DNA from: G963668655 sp963668655 | GTDB lineage: Bacteria > Myxococcota_A > SURF-8 | Length of the DNA: 64,000 nt | Direction: 5' to 3' | Assembly (NCBI GenBank): GCA_963668655.2 | Contig: CAXXPQ010000001.1 | Span: 496,001 to 560,000, forward strand | Shown here: positions 28,739 to 37,317 of the stretch, piece after piece | Position numbering within the stretch: the stretch's first letter is position 1 | Layout: the number at the start of each line of letters is the position of its first letter | Translations under genes and position numbers: made by a program | Notes under the pieces: generated by a model | What the model was told of the DNA's origin: nothing | Seen by the model: the letters and a program-made list of their open reading frames with translations, nothing else | Databases searched by the model: none

Positions 28739-30193
28739 TCAGGGAATGGTGATGTTTTTGCTTTGCCAGAGCGAACCGAACGCGAAGACGTTGACCGTGT
28801 ACGTTCCGGCGGTAAGACCGAAGATGCGGGTGTCCACGTTGAACGGGCAGACGCAGTTGCAGGGCATGTCCAGTACTTCCGTCTCCACCAGGTCGATGTC
28901 GGTTCCGTCGATCTCCATGGACACCGCGATGTGATCGATGCAGCAGTTGTAGGTCGCCCGGCGGTGGCTGGCGGTCAGGACGCCTTCTTCGAAGCTCAAG
29001 ACCAGTTCTTCCACCTCCTCCGTCCGCGTCAAACCCAGGCATTCGCTGTTCGCGCTTCTGGACGAAACTCCCACGGCCACGTTTGCACTCCCCTGCAATT
29101 GGTTGGAATCGTTATAGAATTCAACCGTATACAGGCCATCTTCCAGGCTGCCGATGGTAGTGGTGACGTCGTATGGGCAGGTGCAGAAACAGGGGTTCGG
29201 GGCGACCTCGGCTTCCTTCAGTTTGATGGTGTTTCCGTCCAGGGTCATCTCCACGGCGATCTCGTCCAGGCAGCAGTTGAACATGGCGTTGCGGTGAATC
29301 ACTTCCACGTTGCCGGTCTCGGAATCGTAAGCGGCCTCGAAACTCGACACGGGTTCCGTATCCAGTCGGGAGGTATCCAGGCAGCCGGAATCCTCCGTGG
29401 AAAGAATCCGCGCCTCTTCGGAAACCGTCACGTTCGCGGAGCCGGCCAGGGTTCCTCCTTTATAGAATTCCACCGTGTAGCCGCCCGGTTCCAGGTCGTC
29501 GATCTCGCTGGTGACGTCGTAGGGGCAGATGCAGTCGCAGGGCGTGGTCACCGTTTCCGATTCGTACAGTTGGATCGTCGTTCCCGAAATCTGCATCTGA
29601 ACGTCCACCGTGTCCAAACAGCAGTTGAATTCCACGTTGTGATGGATGGCCGTTACCGTGCCCGTATTGGCGTCGTAGGCGGCTTCGAAGCTTTCGACAA
29701 CATCGTCCCGATTCGTCAGGCATTCGGAATTGCTGACGTTCGAGAGCGTCGCCGTCGTGCCTTCACCGTCGGCCGCTTCGATGTCGGCCACTTCGGTGTC
29801 ATCTTCCACGGCGTCGTCATCTCCGTCGGGCGTTTCGGTGTCGCCGTCCACGGCGTCGTCGTCTCCGTCGGGCGTTTCGGTGTCGCCGTCCACGGCGTCG
29901 TCGTCTCCGTCGGGCGTTTCGGTGTCGCCGTCCACGGCGTCGTCGTCTCCGTCGGGTGCTTCGGTGTCGCCGTCCACGGCGTCGTCGTCTCCGTCAGGCG
30001 CTTCGGTGTCGCCGTCCACGGCGTCGTCGTCTCCGTCGGGCGTTTCGGTGTCGCCGTCCACGGCGTCGTCATCGCCGTCTTCCGATTGATCTCCGTCCGA
30101 GTTGTCGTCATCGTCGCTGCCGCTCAGACAGCCGGAAGCCGCCAGGGAGAAAACCAGCATCAGAATCAGAAAAAACAAGTGAGTTCGCTTCAT
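28739..30193 (-). CDS. Lipoprotein with acidic tandem repeats and three CC...CPYDV domains
   Basis: Encodes 484 residues. The signal peptide ends in lipobox AASGC (Cys 22). Residues 27-140 are almost only Asp, Gly, Glu, Thr, Ala, Val and Pro, built from a 14-residue unit (DGDDDAVDGDTETP). Three homologous domains of about 105 residues follow. Each begins with a SECL- or SGCL-type Cys, has NCC(L/I)D, then a PCxCxCP(Y/F) motif, and ends with a G-x-YTV strand. The pattern suggests small disulfide-bonded or metal-binding beta domains on a stiff acidic stalk. GGAGGT lies seven bases before the ATG at 30193. I do not recognise the domain family. Confidence 0.82.
   Translation of the reverse strand: MKRTHLFFLILMLVFSLAASGCLSGSDDDDNSDGDQSEDGDDDAVDGDTETPDGDDDAVDGDTEAPDGDDDAVDGDTEAPDGDDDAVDGDTETPDGDDDAVDGDTETPDGDDDAVDGDTETPDGDDDAVEDDTEVADIEAADGEGTTATLSNVSNSECLTNRDDVVESFEAAYDANTGTVTAIHHNVEFNCCLDTVDVQMQISGTTIQLYESETVTTPCDCICPYDVTSEIDDLEPGGYTVEFYKGGTLAGSANVTVSEEARILSTEDSGCLDTSRLDTEPVSSFEAAYDSETGNVEVIHRNAMFNCCLDEIAVEMTLDGNTIKLKEAEVAPNPCFCTCPYDVTTTIGSLEDGLYTVEFYNDSNQLQGSANVAVGVSSRSANSECLGLTRTEEVEELVLSFEEGVLTASHRRATYNCCIDHIAVSMEIDGTDIDLVETEVLDMPCNCVCPFNVDTRIFGLTAGTYTVNVFAFGSLWQSKNITIP
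29786..30079 (-). repeat. In-frame tandem repeat, 42-base unit, about seven copies
   Basis: Six near-identical copies plus a degenerate seventh encode the acidic stalk of the lipoprotein. Differences between copies are mostly single changes (Thr/Ala in TETP or TEAP). Because the unit is a multiple of three, copy-number changes would alter stalk length without breaking the frame. Confidence 0.9.
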
Positions 30194-30377
30194 TTTTCAT
30201 ACCTCCGTGTCCTGTCGATTGCGTTTTTCTTCGAACGCATGGAAACAAAGCAAGTTCCATACCAAATTCTAATATCTTGTAAGATTATGATAATACTCCG
30301 AATTCTCTGTTTCCGGTCCTTTCGCGGTGTCAAGCAAACCGTACAACCTGGACAATTTCCGTCCGATTTCCTTTTCT

Positions 30378-30397
30378 CCCCCGCCGAGGGGGTTTTT
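30378..30397 (+). terminator. Terminator-like hairpin upstream of sdhC
   Basis: CCCCC-GCCGA-GGGGG followed by five T. No protein gene ends before it on this strand, so it may close a short RNA or act as a leader element. Confidence 0.45.
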
Positions 30398-30419
30398 CTC
30401 CTTAAGAAGGATAATCCGA

Positions 30420-30448
30420 TTGACAAGGCCGAACCTCGGTGTTATTCG
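30420..30448 (+). promoter_or_regulatory. Candidate sdhCDAB promoter
   Basis: Perfect TTGACA (30420-30425), 17-base spacer, weak TATTCG (30443-30448), about 50 bases before the sdhC ATG. Confidence 0.4.
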
Positions 30449-30498
30449 AAACGTGGAATCCCCTTCGACTCTGCCATTCAACAAGGGAGAGGCTGCTC

Positions 30499-30915
30499 AT
30501 GGACGCCAATCGTTATTTGTTGAGGTACAAATGGCGGACCGGCATGCTGGCCTGGATCGGGCATCGCCTGACCGGCCTGGGACTGGTCCTTTATTTGTCC
30601 ATGCACGTCTTCGTGACCCGGGCCTTTTCGGACGCGGCCGGGATCCGGGACGCCACGCTCCGGGCTCAAGAGTTTGCCAAGGTCTACGATCTGCTGACCC
30701 ATCCTCTGTTCGGCTTTCTGGAAATCCTGCTTCTGGCCGCCGTGCTGTACCACGCGCTCAACGGCATCCGGGTGCTGATCGTGGACTTCGGCAACGGCGC
30801 GCGCTATCACAAGCAACTGTGGGCGGCGGTCATGGCGGTCTTCGCGCTGCTGATGCTCGTCTTCGGAGGACTGATGGCCGCCCACGTCATTCACGGGATG
30901 GGAGGTGGAGCATGA
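30499..30915 (+). CDS. sdhC: Succinate dehydrogenase cytochrome b556 subunit
   Basis: Encodes about 138 residues from ATG 30499, preceded by GGGAGAGG; the frame extends to 30439 without conserved sequence. SdhC anchors complex II in the membrane and helps bind haem b and quinone. The signature IGHRLTGLGLVLYLSMHVF near residue 20 contains the conserved His, Arg and Ser/Thr. Three membrane helices are evident (residues about 20-42, 68-92, 110-132). The order C-D-A-B with ATGA overlap to sdhD marks an operon for the TCA cycle and respiratory chain. Confidence 0.93.
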   Translation: MDANRYLLRYKWRTGMLAWIGHRLTGLGLVLYLSMHVFVTRAFSDAAGIRDATLRAQEFAKVYDLLTHPLFGFLEILLLAAVLYHALNGIRVLIVDFGNGARYHKQLWAAVMAVFALLMLVFGGLMAAHVIHGMGGGA

Positions 30916-31265
30916 GAGGCGCCGACGCCAAACGTTCCTACACCTTCTGGTGGGTCTTCCAGCGCTTTTCCGGCGTGCTGCTTTTGTTCACGCTTCTGGG
31001 CCACATCTTCATGGTGCACTTCAACCTGATCGACTTCCGGGCGGTGAGCCTCACCCCGGAGGAGGTGGCCCGGCGTTTCGCCGATCCGCACATGCAGCTT
31101 TTTTACCTGCTGTTTCTGTTGATGGCCGTCCCCCACGGAATCAACGGGCTGCTGAACGCCATCGACGACTACATCCGCAAGGACGGCTGGCGGCTGGCGC
31201 TGACCTGGGCGGCCTGGACCCTGGGAATCGTGGTCTTCGTCTGGGGCGCGTTCACCCTGGTCTGA
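30912..31265 (+). CDS. sdhD: Succinate dehydrogenase membrane anchor subunit
   Basis: Encodes 117 residues from ATG 30912, overlapping the sdhC stop as ATGA. Three hydrophobic helices (WWVFQRFSGVLLLFTLLGHI, FYLLFLLMAVPHGINGLL, TWAAWTLGIVVFVWGAFTL) and the haem-ligand region AVPHGINGLLNAIDDY match SdhD of two-anchor complex II. GGAGGTGGAG precedes the start within the end of sdhC. With SdhC it forms the quinone-reducing membrane domain. Confidence 0.9.
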   Translation: MRGADAKRSYTFWWVFQRFSGVLLLFTLLGHIFMVHFNLIDFRAVSLTPEEVARRFADPHMQLFYLLFLLMAVPHGINGLLNAIDDYIRKDGWRLALTWAAWTLGIVVFVWGAFTLV

Positions 31266-31299
31266 TGGAAACATTGCGAAACACAAGAAGGAACTCCCC

Positions 31300-33039
31300 A
31301 TGATTATCCAACACGACATCGTGATCGTCGGCGCGGGCATCGCCGGGCTGCGCGCGGCCCTGGAAGTCAGCCTGGCCGGCGGCATGGACGTGGCCGTGGT
31401 CTCCAAACTGTATCCCAGCCGCTCCCATTCGGGCGCGGCCCAGGGCGGTATCAGCGCGGCGCTGGGCAACCTGGAGGAAGACAACCCCGAGTGGCACATG
31501 TACGACACCATCAAGGGCAGCGACTACCTGGGCGACCAGGACGCCATCGAGGTGCTGTGCTACGACGCCCCCCGGGCCATCCTGGAACTGGAGCACTTCG
31601 GCGTGCCCTTCTCGCGGCTTGCGGACGGCAAGATCAGCCAGCGGCGCTTCGGCGGCCACACGGCGGAATTCGGCGAGCGCCCGGTCATGCGCGCCTGCCA
31701 CGCCGCCGACCGCACCGGACACGCCATCCTGCACACCATGTACGAACAGTGCATCAAGCACGGCGTGCATTTCTACGATGAAGTCCAGGTCTTCGACCTG
31801 CTTTACGACGCGGGGGAGAACGCCGTCAACGGTGTGGTGGCCTATGACCTGCGCCACGGCGGCCTGAAGACCTTCCACGCCAAGGCGGTGATGTTCGCCA
31901 CGGGCGGATACGGCCGCGCCTTCAAGACCACCAGCAACGCCTTCGCCTACACCGGCGACGGCATGGCGCTCGTCTACAACGCCGGGCTGCCGCTCCAGGA
32001 CATGGAGTTCGTGCAGTTCCACCCCACGGGCATGTACCGCATCGGCATCCTCATTACCGAGGGCGCGCGGGGCGAGGGCGGCATCCTGCTGAACGACAAG
32101 GGCGAGCGCTTCATGGAGCGCTACGCCCCCAGCATCAAGGATCTGGCCCCCCGGGACATGGTGAGCCGCAGCATCCACCAGGAGGTGGCGGCGGGCCGGG
32201 GCATCGGCGGGAAGGATTTCGTCTACCTGGACGTGCGGCACCTGGGCAAGAAGACCATCGAGGAAAAACTGCCGGACATCGCGCAGTTCGTGCGCACTTA
32301 CTTCGGCTTCGATCCGTCCGAGCGCATGATCCCGGTGGCGCCCACCGCCCACTACGCCATGGGCGGCATCCCCACGAACAAGGACGCCATGGTGGTGAGC
32401 GACGGCGACGCCACGCCGGTGACGGGCTTCTTCGCCGCCGGCGAATGCGCCTGCGTCTCCGTGCACGGCGCGAACCGCCTGGGCACGAACTCGCTCTTGG
32501 ACCTGGTGGTCTTCGGGCGACGGGCCGGAAAGAAAATGGCGGCGACGGTGCCCGCCATGAGCTTCCGTGATCTGCCGGAGGATCCGGAAAAATCCCTGCG
32601 GGAACGCGTGGACAAGCTCTTGAACCGTGACGGCGGCCAGGAAATGTTGGAAATCCGCGAGGAACTGGCGCGCACGATGATGGACAACGTCTCCGTCTAC
32701 CGCACGGAGGAAACGCTTTCCCGGGGCATCGCGGACGTACGGGCGCTCCAGGAAAAAATCAAGAACGCCTACGTACGGGACAAGAGCCTCCGCATGAACA
32801 CCGATCTCACCGAGGCCCTGGAGATGGAAAACCTGCTAACCACGGCGGAGACCATCGCCGCCGGGGCGCTGCACCGTACGGAGAGCCGCGGCGCTCACGC
32901 CCGGGACGATTATCCCGACCGGGACGACGTGAACTGGCTGAAACATACGATGGTGACCCGGGGCGAGGACGACCGTCCGGTCTTCGGCTCCCGACCGGTG
33001 TCCATCCTGCGTTACGAACCCAAGGAACGGAAATACTGA
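31300..33039 (+). CDS. sdhA: Succinate dehydrogenase flavoprotein subunit
   Basis: Encodes 579 residues, the standard size. It oxidises succinate to fumarate with covalently bound FAD on the cytoplasmic side of complex II. The dinucleotide fold IVGAGIAGLRAALE starts near residue 8. The FAD-attachment His lies in SRSHSGAAQGGISA, substrate-binding and catalytic residues are in FVQFHPTGMY and APTAHYAMGGIP, and the C-terminal FAD-binding segment GECACVSVHGANRLGTNS is intact. The start follows sdhD by 34 bases. Fumarate reductase is possible for this family, but the four-subunit layout and aerobic-type anchors favour succinate dehydrogenase. Confidence 0.96.
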   Translation: MIIQHDIVIVGAGIAGLRAALEVSLAGGMDVAVVSKLYPSRSHSGAAQGGISAALGNLEEDNPEWHMYDTIKGSDYLGDQDAIEVLCYDAPRAILELEHFGVPFSRLADGKISQRRFGGHTAEFGERPVMRACHAADRTGHAILHTMYEQCIKHGVHFYDEVQVFDLLYDAGENAVNGVVAYDLRHGGLKTFHAKAVMFATGGYGRAFKTTSNAFAYTGDGMALVYNAGLPLQDMEFVQFHPTGMYRIGILITEGARGEGGILLNDKGERFMERYAPSIKDLAPRDMVSRSIHQEVAAGRGIGGKDFVYLDVRHLGKKTIEEKLPDIAQFVRTYFGFDPSERMIPVAPTAHYAMGGIPTNKDAMVVSDGDATPVTGFFAAGECACVSVHGANRLGTNSLLDLVVFGRRAGKKMAATVPAMSFRDLPEDPEKSLRERVDKLLNRDGGQEMLEIREELARTMMDNVSVYRTEETLSRGIADVRALQEKIKNAYVRDKSLRMNTDLTEALEMENLLTTAETIAAGALHRTESRGAHARDDYPDRDDVNWLKHTMVTRGEDDRPVFGSRPVSILRYEPKERKY

Positions 33040-33061
33040 TCTTCATCCCCGGAGGAATCCG

Positions 33062-33763
33062 ATGGTTCTCGAAGTCACGATACGGAAGTTCGATCCCGAA
33101 AAGGACGAAAAACCCTACTGGCGGACGTACTCGGTGGAGGCCGACCCGGAAGAGCGGGTGGTGGACGTGCTCAACCGCATCAAGTGGAGCCAGGACGGCA
33201 CCCTGACCTATCGCAAGTCCTGCGTCCACGGCGTCTGCGGCTCCTGCGCCATGCACATCAACGGCGAAAACCGCCTGGCCTGCACCACGTTGGTCAAGGA
33301 TCTGGGCGGCAACAAGGCGCGCATCGAGCCCCTGCCCGGTGCGGAGGTGGACAAGGATCTGGCCATCAACCAGGACAACTTCTGGGAGATGTACCGCACG
33401 ATCAAACCCTACCTCATCAACGAGGATCCGCCCCCGGCCCGGGAGCGCCTGCAATCGCCGGAAGATTTCGACCTGATCGAGGAAAGCACCAAGTGCATTC
33501 TTTGCGGGGCCTGCACCTACTCCTGCCCCTCCAAGTGGGCCGATCCGGAGTACCTGGGACCAGCGGTCATGCTGAAGGCCTACCGCTTCATCTTCGACAG
33601 CCGCGACCACGCGGGCGAAGAGCGCCTGAAGATCCTGGACAACAAGAAGGGCATCTTCAAGTGCTACACGATCTTCAACTGCGTCCAGGCCTGCCCGAAG
33701 GAGATCAACCTGACCTGGCACTTCAGCCAGATCAAGAAAAAGCTGGCTTTCTCCAAGTATTGA
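33062..33763 (+). CDS. sdhB: Succinate dehydrogenase iron-sulfur subunit
   Basis: Encodes 233 residues, normal for SdhB, which passes electrons from FAD to quinone through three Fe-S clusters. The 2Fe-2S ligands are in CVHGVCGSCAMHING and the downstream Cys of RLACTT. The 4Fe-4S motif is CILCGACTYSC, and the 3Fe-4S region includes CYTIFNCVQACPK. ATG at 33062 has GGAGG upstream. It ends the sdh operon, nine bases from the end of the convergent REC-HD-GYP gene. Confidence 0.97.
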   Translation: MVLEVTIRKFDPEKDEKPYWRTYSVEADPEERVVDVLNRIKWSQDGTLTYRKSCVHGVCGSCAMHINGENRLACTTLVKDLGGNKARIEPLPGAEVDKDLAINQDNFWEMYRTIKPYLINEDPPPARERLQSPEDFDLIEESTKCILCGACTYSCPSKWADPEYLGPAVMLKAYRFIFDSRDHAGEERLKILDNKKGIFKCYTIFNCVQACPKEINLTWHFSQIKKKLAFSKY

Positions 33764-33772
33764 CGATTTTCC

Positions 33773-34918
33773 TCATGGGATTTTATCGATCGGTTCCTTC
33801 TTTTCGGACGAAGGCCCCAAAAGGGCATAGAGAGATTCCATCTCGCCTTCCACCTCCAGAAACGCTTTCCGCACGTCCGGAATGAAATGTCCGTCCTCGT
33901 TCCGGATGATCTCCATGCTGCGCTCGTGACTGAACGGCGATTTGTAAGGCCGTTCGCTGCGCAGGGCGTCGTACATGTCGGATATTGACACGATGCTGGA
34001 AATCAGCGGGATCTTTTCTCCTGAAATTCCGTTGGGATAGCCTTTTCCGTCCCAGCGCTCGTGGTGGTTCAGGGCGATGACGGCGGCCGTTCGCATCATG
34101 GGATCGTCGGCCGTGGAGTCTTCCCCCGACCACTCCAGATCCGGCGCCAGGTGGGTCATCTTGCCCAGGCGGGTGGTGAGAATGCCATATCCGATACGGG
34201 TGTGACTGCGCATGACCACCCATTCCTCTTCGTTCAGACGCCCCTGTTTCAACAGGATGCTGTCCGGAATGCCGATCTTGCCGATGTCGTGCAGGGGAGC
34301 GGTGATGGCCAGCATATCCACCGCCGCGCGATCCATCCCCAGATGCTCGGCGATGCTCCGGCAACAACTGCCCACGCGAATGATGTGATTGCCGGTCTCC
34401 TCGTCCTTGTACTCTCCGGCCTTGGCCAGGTGGACGATGGTGGCCAGCCGCGACCATTCCAGCTGTTGCGTGCGCTCCCGCACCATTTCGTCCAGTTTCA
34501 CGTTCCGGTCGCGCAGATCGTCCTCGTAGCGCTTCATCTTCAGTGTATTGCACAGCCGGGCGAGCAGATCCTCCAGCAATATCGGCTTGTTCAGCAGATC
34601 CGCCGCGCCCTCTTCCAGCGCCTTCCGTTTCAGTTCCCGGTCGCTGAGCCCGGTGAGAATGATGACGGCCGTATTTCGGGAGGCTTCGTCCCGCTTGATG
34701 TCCTCCAGCACCTGCAAACCGGTTTTTCTCGGCATGCGCATGTCGGAAACCACGATATCCACGTCCCCCGCCATCGTGCGCCGAACGGCCTCCGAGGGAT
34801 CGGTGAAATACTCCACTTGCCACTTCTCGGCGTTGAGGTGGGATTTCAGCATCACCCGGATGGTGTCCAGAATGTCCCGTTCGTCATCGACAAAGAGAAT
34901 CGTGGTCCGTTTCGACAT
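33773..34918 (-). CDS. Response regulator with HD-GYP output
   Basis: About 381 residues from ATG 34918, chosen because GGAGAAGGAAAG lies just upstream; an ATG seven codons earlier (34939) would put that site inside the gene. The receiver domain (residues 5-120) has DDE at 11-13, phosphoacceptor Asp 59 in VVSDMRMP, Thr in LTGLSD and Lys in LLNKP. The HD-GYP domain (about 165-365) is complete: APLHDIGKIGIPD, LNHHERWDGKGYP and VSISDMYDALR, predicting cyclic-di-GMP hydrolysis controlled by phosphorylation. It is the last gene of a four-gene minus-strand signalling operon. Confidence 0.92.
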   Translation of the reverse strand: MSKRTTILFVDDERDILDTIRVMLKSHLNAEKWQVEYFTDPSEAVRRTMAGDVDIVVSDMRMPRKTGLQVLEDIKRDEASRNTAVIILTGLSDRELKRKALEEGAADLLNKPILLEDLLARLCNTLKMKRYEDDLRDRNVKLDEMVRERTQQLEWSRLATIVHLAKAGEYKDEETGNHIIRVGSCCRSIAEHLGMDRAAVDMLAITAPLHDIGKIGIPDSILLKQGRLNEEEWVVMRSHTRIGYGILTTRLGKMTHLAPDLEWSGEDSTADDPMMRTAAVIALNHHERWDGKGYPNGISGEKIPLISSIVSISDMYDALRSERPYKSPFSHERSMEIIRNEDGHFIPDVRKAFLEVEGEMESLYALLGPSSEKKEPIDKIP

Positions 34919-34942
34919 GGGTCTTTCCTTCTCCATCATTAC

Positions 34943-36088
34943 TTATGTCGGTCGTTCGATTTTCACCGGCCCACGTACGCCCGCGATGGCGATGTAGTGA
35001 TTGAGCTTCTCCAGAAACGGCTGATTGATGCGCATCCCTTTCGCCAGAAGAAGCTTGCCGTTTTCGGTCACCAGCGCCGTAAGCAGTTGATCGCCGATTC
35101 GCAGTTTTTCCGGCGAGACATCCAGAAGCTCGTATCCCTTGGGAAGCAGTTCCATCACCTCGATGAACTGCTGGAGGACATTCGGATCGTATAGATCCTT
35201 CCGGGATTGCAGGCGGTTCAAGAGTTCCACGGGAGAACGGGCGGCCTCCACCGTATCGATGTCCTTCAGCACGCGAAGAATCCGCGCGCCCAGGGGAATG
35301 TCCCCGCCCTTCACGTCGTCCCCGGGAATTCCGCTGCCGTCGAAATTCTTGTCCTGATAGCGAACGATCCTGGAGACGGAATCCAGCCGGGGAATGTGGG
35401 AAATCAGCCGCGCGCCGATCTCCGGAATGCTGGCCAGCAGTTGTCGTTCCGCCGGCTCCAGCGGTTCGGCGCTTCTCTCCTTTACCCGAAGTTCCGAAGG
35501 CAACGTCACCGCGCCGATACGGGAGAGCATGGCGGCGATCTCGATGTCCCAGGTGTTCGACGTTCCCATGCGGCGGGCGATTTCGACGATGACCGAACGC
35601 AGGTTGGAAAAGGCCATGGTGGCTTCCGGATCCACGATGGACAGAATTTCCACCAGGACCGCCACACTGCCCTTCAAGGTTTTGTGCAGCAGTTCCTTTT
35701 CCGCGACGATCAGGCGATACTGTTTGGCCGCGTCTTCTAAAACCTTCAGCAGTTGTTCCACGGGGCAGGGCTTGGTCAGAAAGCGGAAAACGCCGCCCTT
35801 GTTGATGGCGTCGATGGCGATATTGATTTCGCTGTAACCCGTCAACAGCATGCGAACCGTATCCGGCCACCCGACGCTCACCTTCGACAGAAAATCGGCT
35901 CCGCTCATTTCCGGCATGCGCATGTCCGAAAGGACGATGGCGAATGAGTCCTGCCGAAGCATTTCAAGGGCTTTGCGGGCGCTTTCCGTAATCGTCACGT
36001 CGTAGTGTTTGCGCAGATTCAGTTTCAACCCCTGGAGTACCTGCATCTCGTCGTCCACGCACAGTATCCGAAGTTTTTCCCGACTCAT
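34943..36088 (-). CDS. Response regulator with degenerate HD-GYP output
   Basis: Encodes 381 residues. The receiver domain is intact (DDE at 12-14, Asp 55 in LSDMRMPEMSG, LTGYSE, LTKPCP). The output half has the HD-GYP shape, but key metal ligands are gone: the usual HDIGK segment reads LSRIGAVTLP and the GYP region reads NFDGSGIPGDD without the preceding HH pair. It is therefore probably a protein-interaction or regulatory module rather than a phosphodiesterase. ATG at 36088 overlaps the stop of the REC-HDOD gene as ATGA. A partner role to the intact HD-GYP protein next door is plausible. Confidence 0.85.
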   Translation of the reverse strand: MSREKLRILCVDDEMQVLQGLKLNLRKHYDVTITESARKALEMLRQDSFAIVLSDMRMPEMSGADFLSKVSVGWPDTVRMLLTGYSEINIAIDAINKGGVFRFLTKPCPVEQLLKVLEDAAKQYRLIVAEKELLHKTLKGSVAVLVEILSIVDPEATMAFSNLRSVIVEIARRMGTSNTWDIEIAAMLSRIGAVTLPSELRVKERSAEPLEPAERQLLASIPEIGARLISHIPRLDSVSRIVRYQDKNFDGSGIPGDDVKGGDIPLGARILRVLKDIDTVEAARSPVELLNRLQSRKDLYDPNVLQQFIEVMELLPKGYELLDVSPEKLRIGDQLLTALVTENGKLLLAKGMRINQPFLEKLNHYIAIAGVRGPVKIERPT

Positions 36089-37317
36089 TCCTCTGTTCCC
36101 CCCGTCTTTTCGTCGGCAAGATTTTCCAGCAGTAAATCGATCATGCTCAAAGCCGTTTCCCGATCCTCAAGCCGGTCCAATCGTTCCTTGTACGCCTCCA
36201 TCAAGGCCGTTCGAACATCTCCTTCTCTGGGTTTGACCATCAAGGTGTTGTCCGCCAGGAAAAGAAGATCGGCCAGTCCCACCCGCGGGATGGGATAATT
36301 CGTGATCCGATGATGATGGGCGACGGCCTCGACCACATGGAACGGAAATCCCCACAATCCGAGCAGGTACGCTCCGATCTCCCCGTGACAGATGCCCATT
36401 TCCTCGTATTCCGCTTCCCAGAATTGGATTTTCTTCTCACGGGCGACGGTGCTGACCGACACCAGCATTTCCGGCATCTGGCTGGCCATGATGAGCAGTC
36501 CCAGGTCGTGCAGCAGCCCGGCGACGAAAACCTGTTCCTTTTCATAACGATCTCTGGCGATGGAGGCCGCGAGTACGGCGGTTTCCATGCTGTGGTTGTG
36601 AAGAATATCCATGGACCAGCCCTCGGGAAACCGCTCGGTTCCCAAAAGGCGTTGAACCTCCGAATTCAGAACGATGCTGCGAATAATGGTTTCCCCGACC
36701 ATGGTCATGGCCATCTGAAGGCCGGTAATCCGTTTGACCACCCCGAAAAAGGAGGAATTGACGATCTGCATGATTTTGGCAGTGATGGCCATGTCTTTTT
36801 CGACCACGGGAACGATGTCCTTGACCGTCGTGGAGGATTTTTCCAGAATGGCGGTCAGTTCGTTGTACGTACTGGTTTTCGAAGGCAGGTTGCCGATACA
36901 GCCGATGACTTTTTTCATATGCGGATTGTCCACGTAATCCAGGAGCGCAACGTTCCGTTCCAGAAGCTGAACCAGTTCAAGCGGATTGAGCGGCTTGTTG
37001 ATGAACTGCTGAGCGGTGGAAATGGCGTGGATGGTCTTGTCCGAATCGACCTGTCCCGACAGCATGATCCGAACGACCTGGGGCTGTTCCGCCTTCAGCG
37101 CTTCCAGAAACTCCAAACCGGACTGGCCCGGCATCTGGAAATCGGAAACGACGATATCCACGGGGTGTTTCCGGATCAGATCCAAGGCGTCCGCGGCGCT
37201 TTGGGCGAAGTGAAGTTCCCACTTCCCGCGTTGCCTCCGCAACAGCGCCTTGATCCCTTCCAGGATTCCCTGCTCGTCGTCAACAAATAGGATGTTTTTC
37301 TTGTTGCTGTTGCTCAT
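36085..37317 (-). CDS. Response regulator with HDOD output domain
   Basis: Encodes 410 residues. The receiver domain has DDE at 13-15, Asp 59 in VVSDFQMPGQSG, LSGQVD and INKPLN. Residues about 140-340 form an HDOD domain (VEKDMAITAKIMQIVNSSFFG, ending with GLLHDLGLLIMASQM and AVAHHHRI), a signalling relative of HD phosphohydrolases found in motility and chemotaxis-linked circuits. It overlaps the histidine kinase gene upstream (37314-37317) and the next response regulator by ATGA, so all are made from one message. Confidence 0.92.
   Translation of the reverse strand: MSNSNKKNILFVDDEQGILEGIKALLRRQRGKWELHFAQSAADALDLIRKHPVDIVVSDFQMPGQSGLEFLEALKAEQPQVVRIMLSGQVDSDKTIHAISTAQQFINKPLNPLELVQLLERNVALLDYVDNPHMKKVIGCIGNLPSKTSTYNELTAILEKSSTTVKDIVPVVEKDMAITAKIMQIVNSSFFGVVKRITGLQMAMTMVGETIIRSIVLNSEVQRLLGTERFPEGWSMDILHNHSMETAVLAASIARDRYEKEQVFVAGLLHDLGLLIMASQMPEMLVSVSTVAREKKIQFWEAEYEEMGICHGEIGAYLLGLWGFPFHVVEAVAHHHRITNYPIPRVGLADLLFLADNTLMVKPREGDVRTALMEAYKERLDRLEDRETALSMIDLLLENLADEKTGGTEE

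Larger units (their letters stand above)
30194..30498. other. Divergent region upstream of sdhC
   Basis: AT-rich in its first half. It contains a palindrome ATCTTGTAAGAT at 30273-30284, a T-tailed hairpin on the plus strand (30378-30397) and a TTGACA element at 30420. A further TTGACA on the minus strand (30333-30328) has no matching -10. Confidence 0.5.

Noticed and set aside
28359..29042. Upstream extension of the giant lipoprotein frame
   Set aside because: It would cross a strong terminator and the 3' end of the neighbouring gene, and would bury the signal peptide some 230 residues inside the protein.
29716..30282. Repetitive frames on both strands over the 42-base repeat
   Set aside because: Any frame stays open across a repeat whose unit is a multiple of three without stops; only the frame with signal peptide and Cys domains is supported.
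30328..30333. Minus-strand TTGACA as promoter of the 484-residue lipoprotein
   Set aside because: No acceptable -10 box at 15-19 bases; the nearby TATTAT lies too far downstream.
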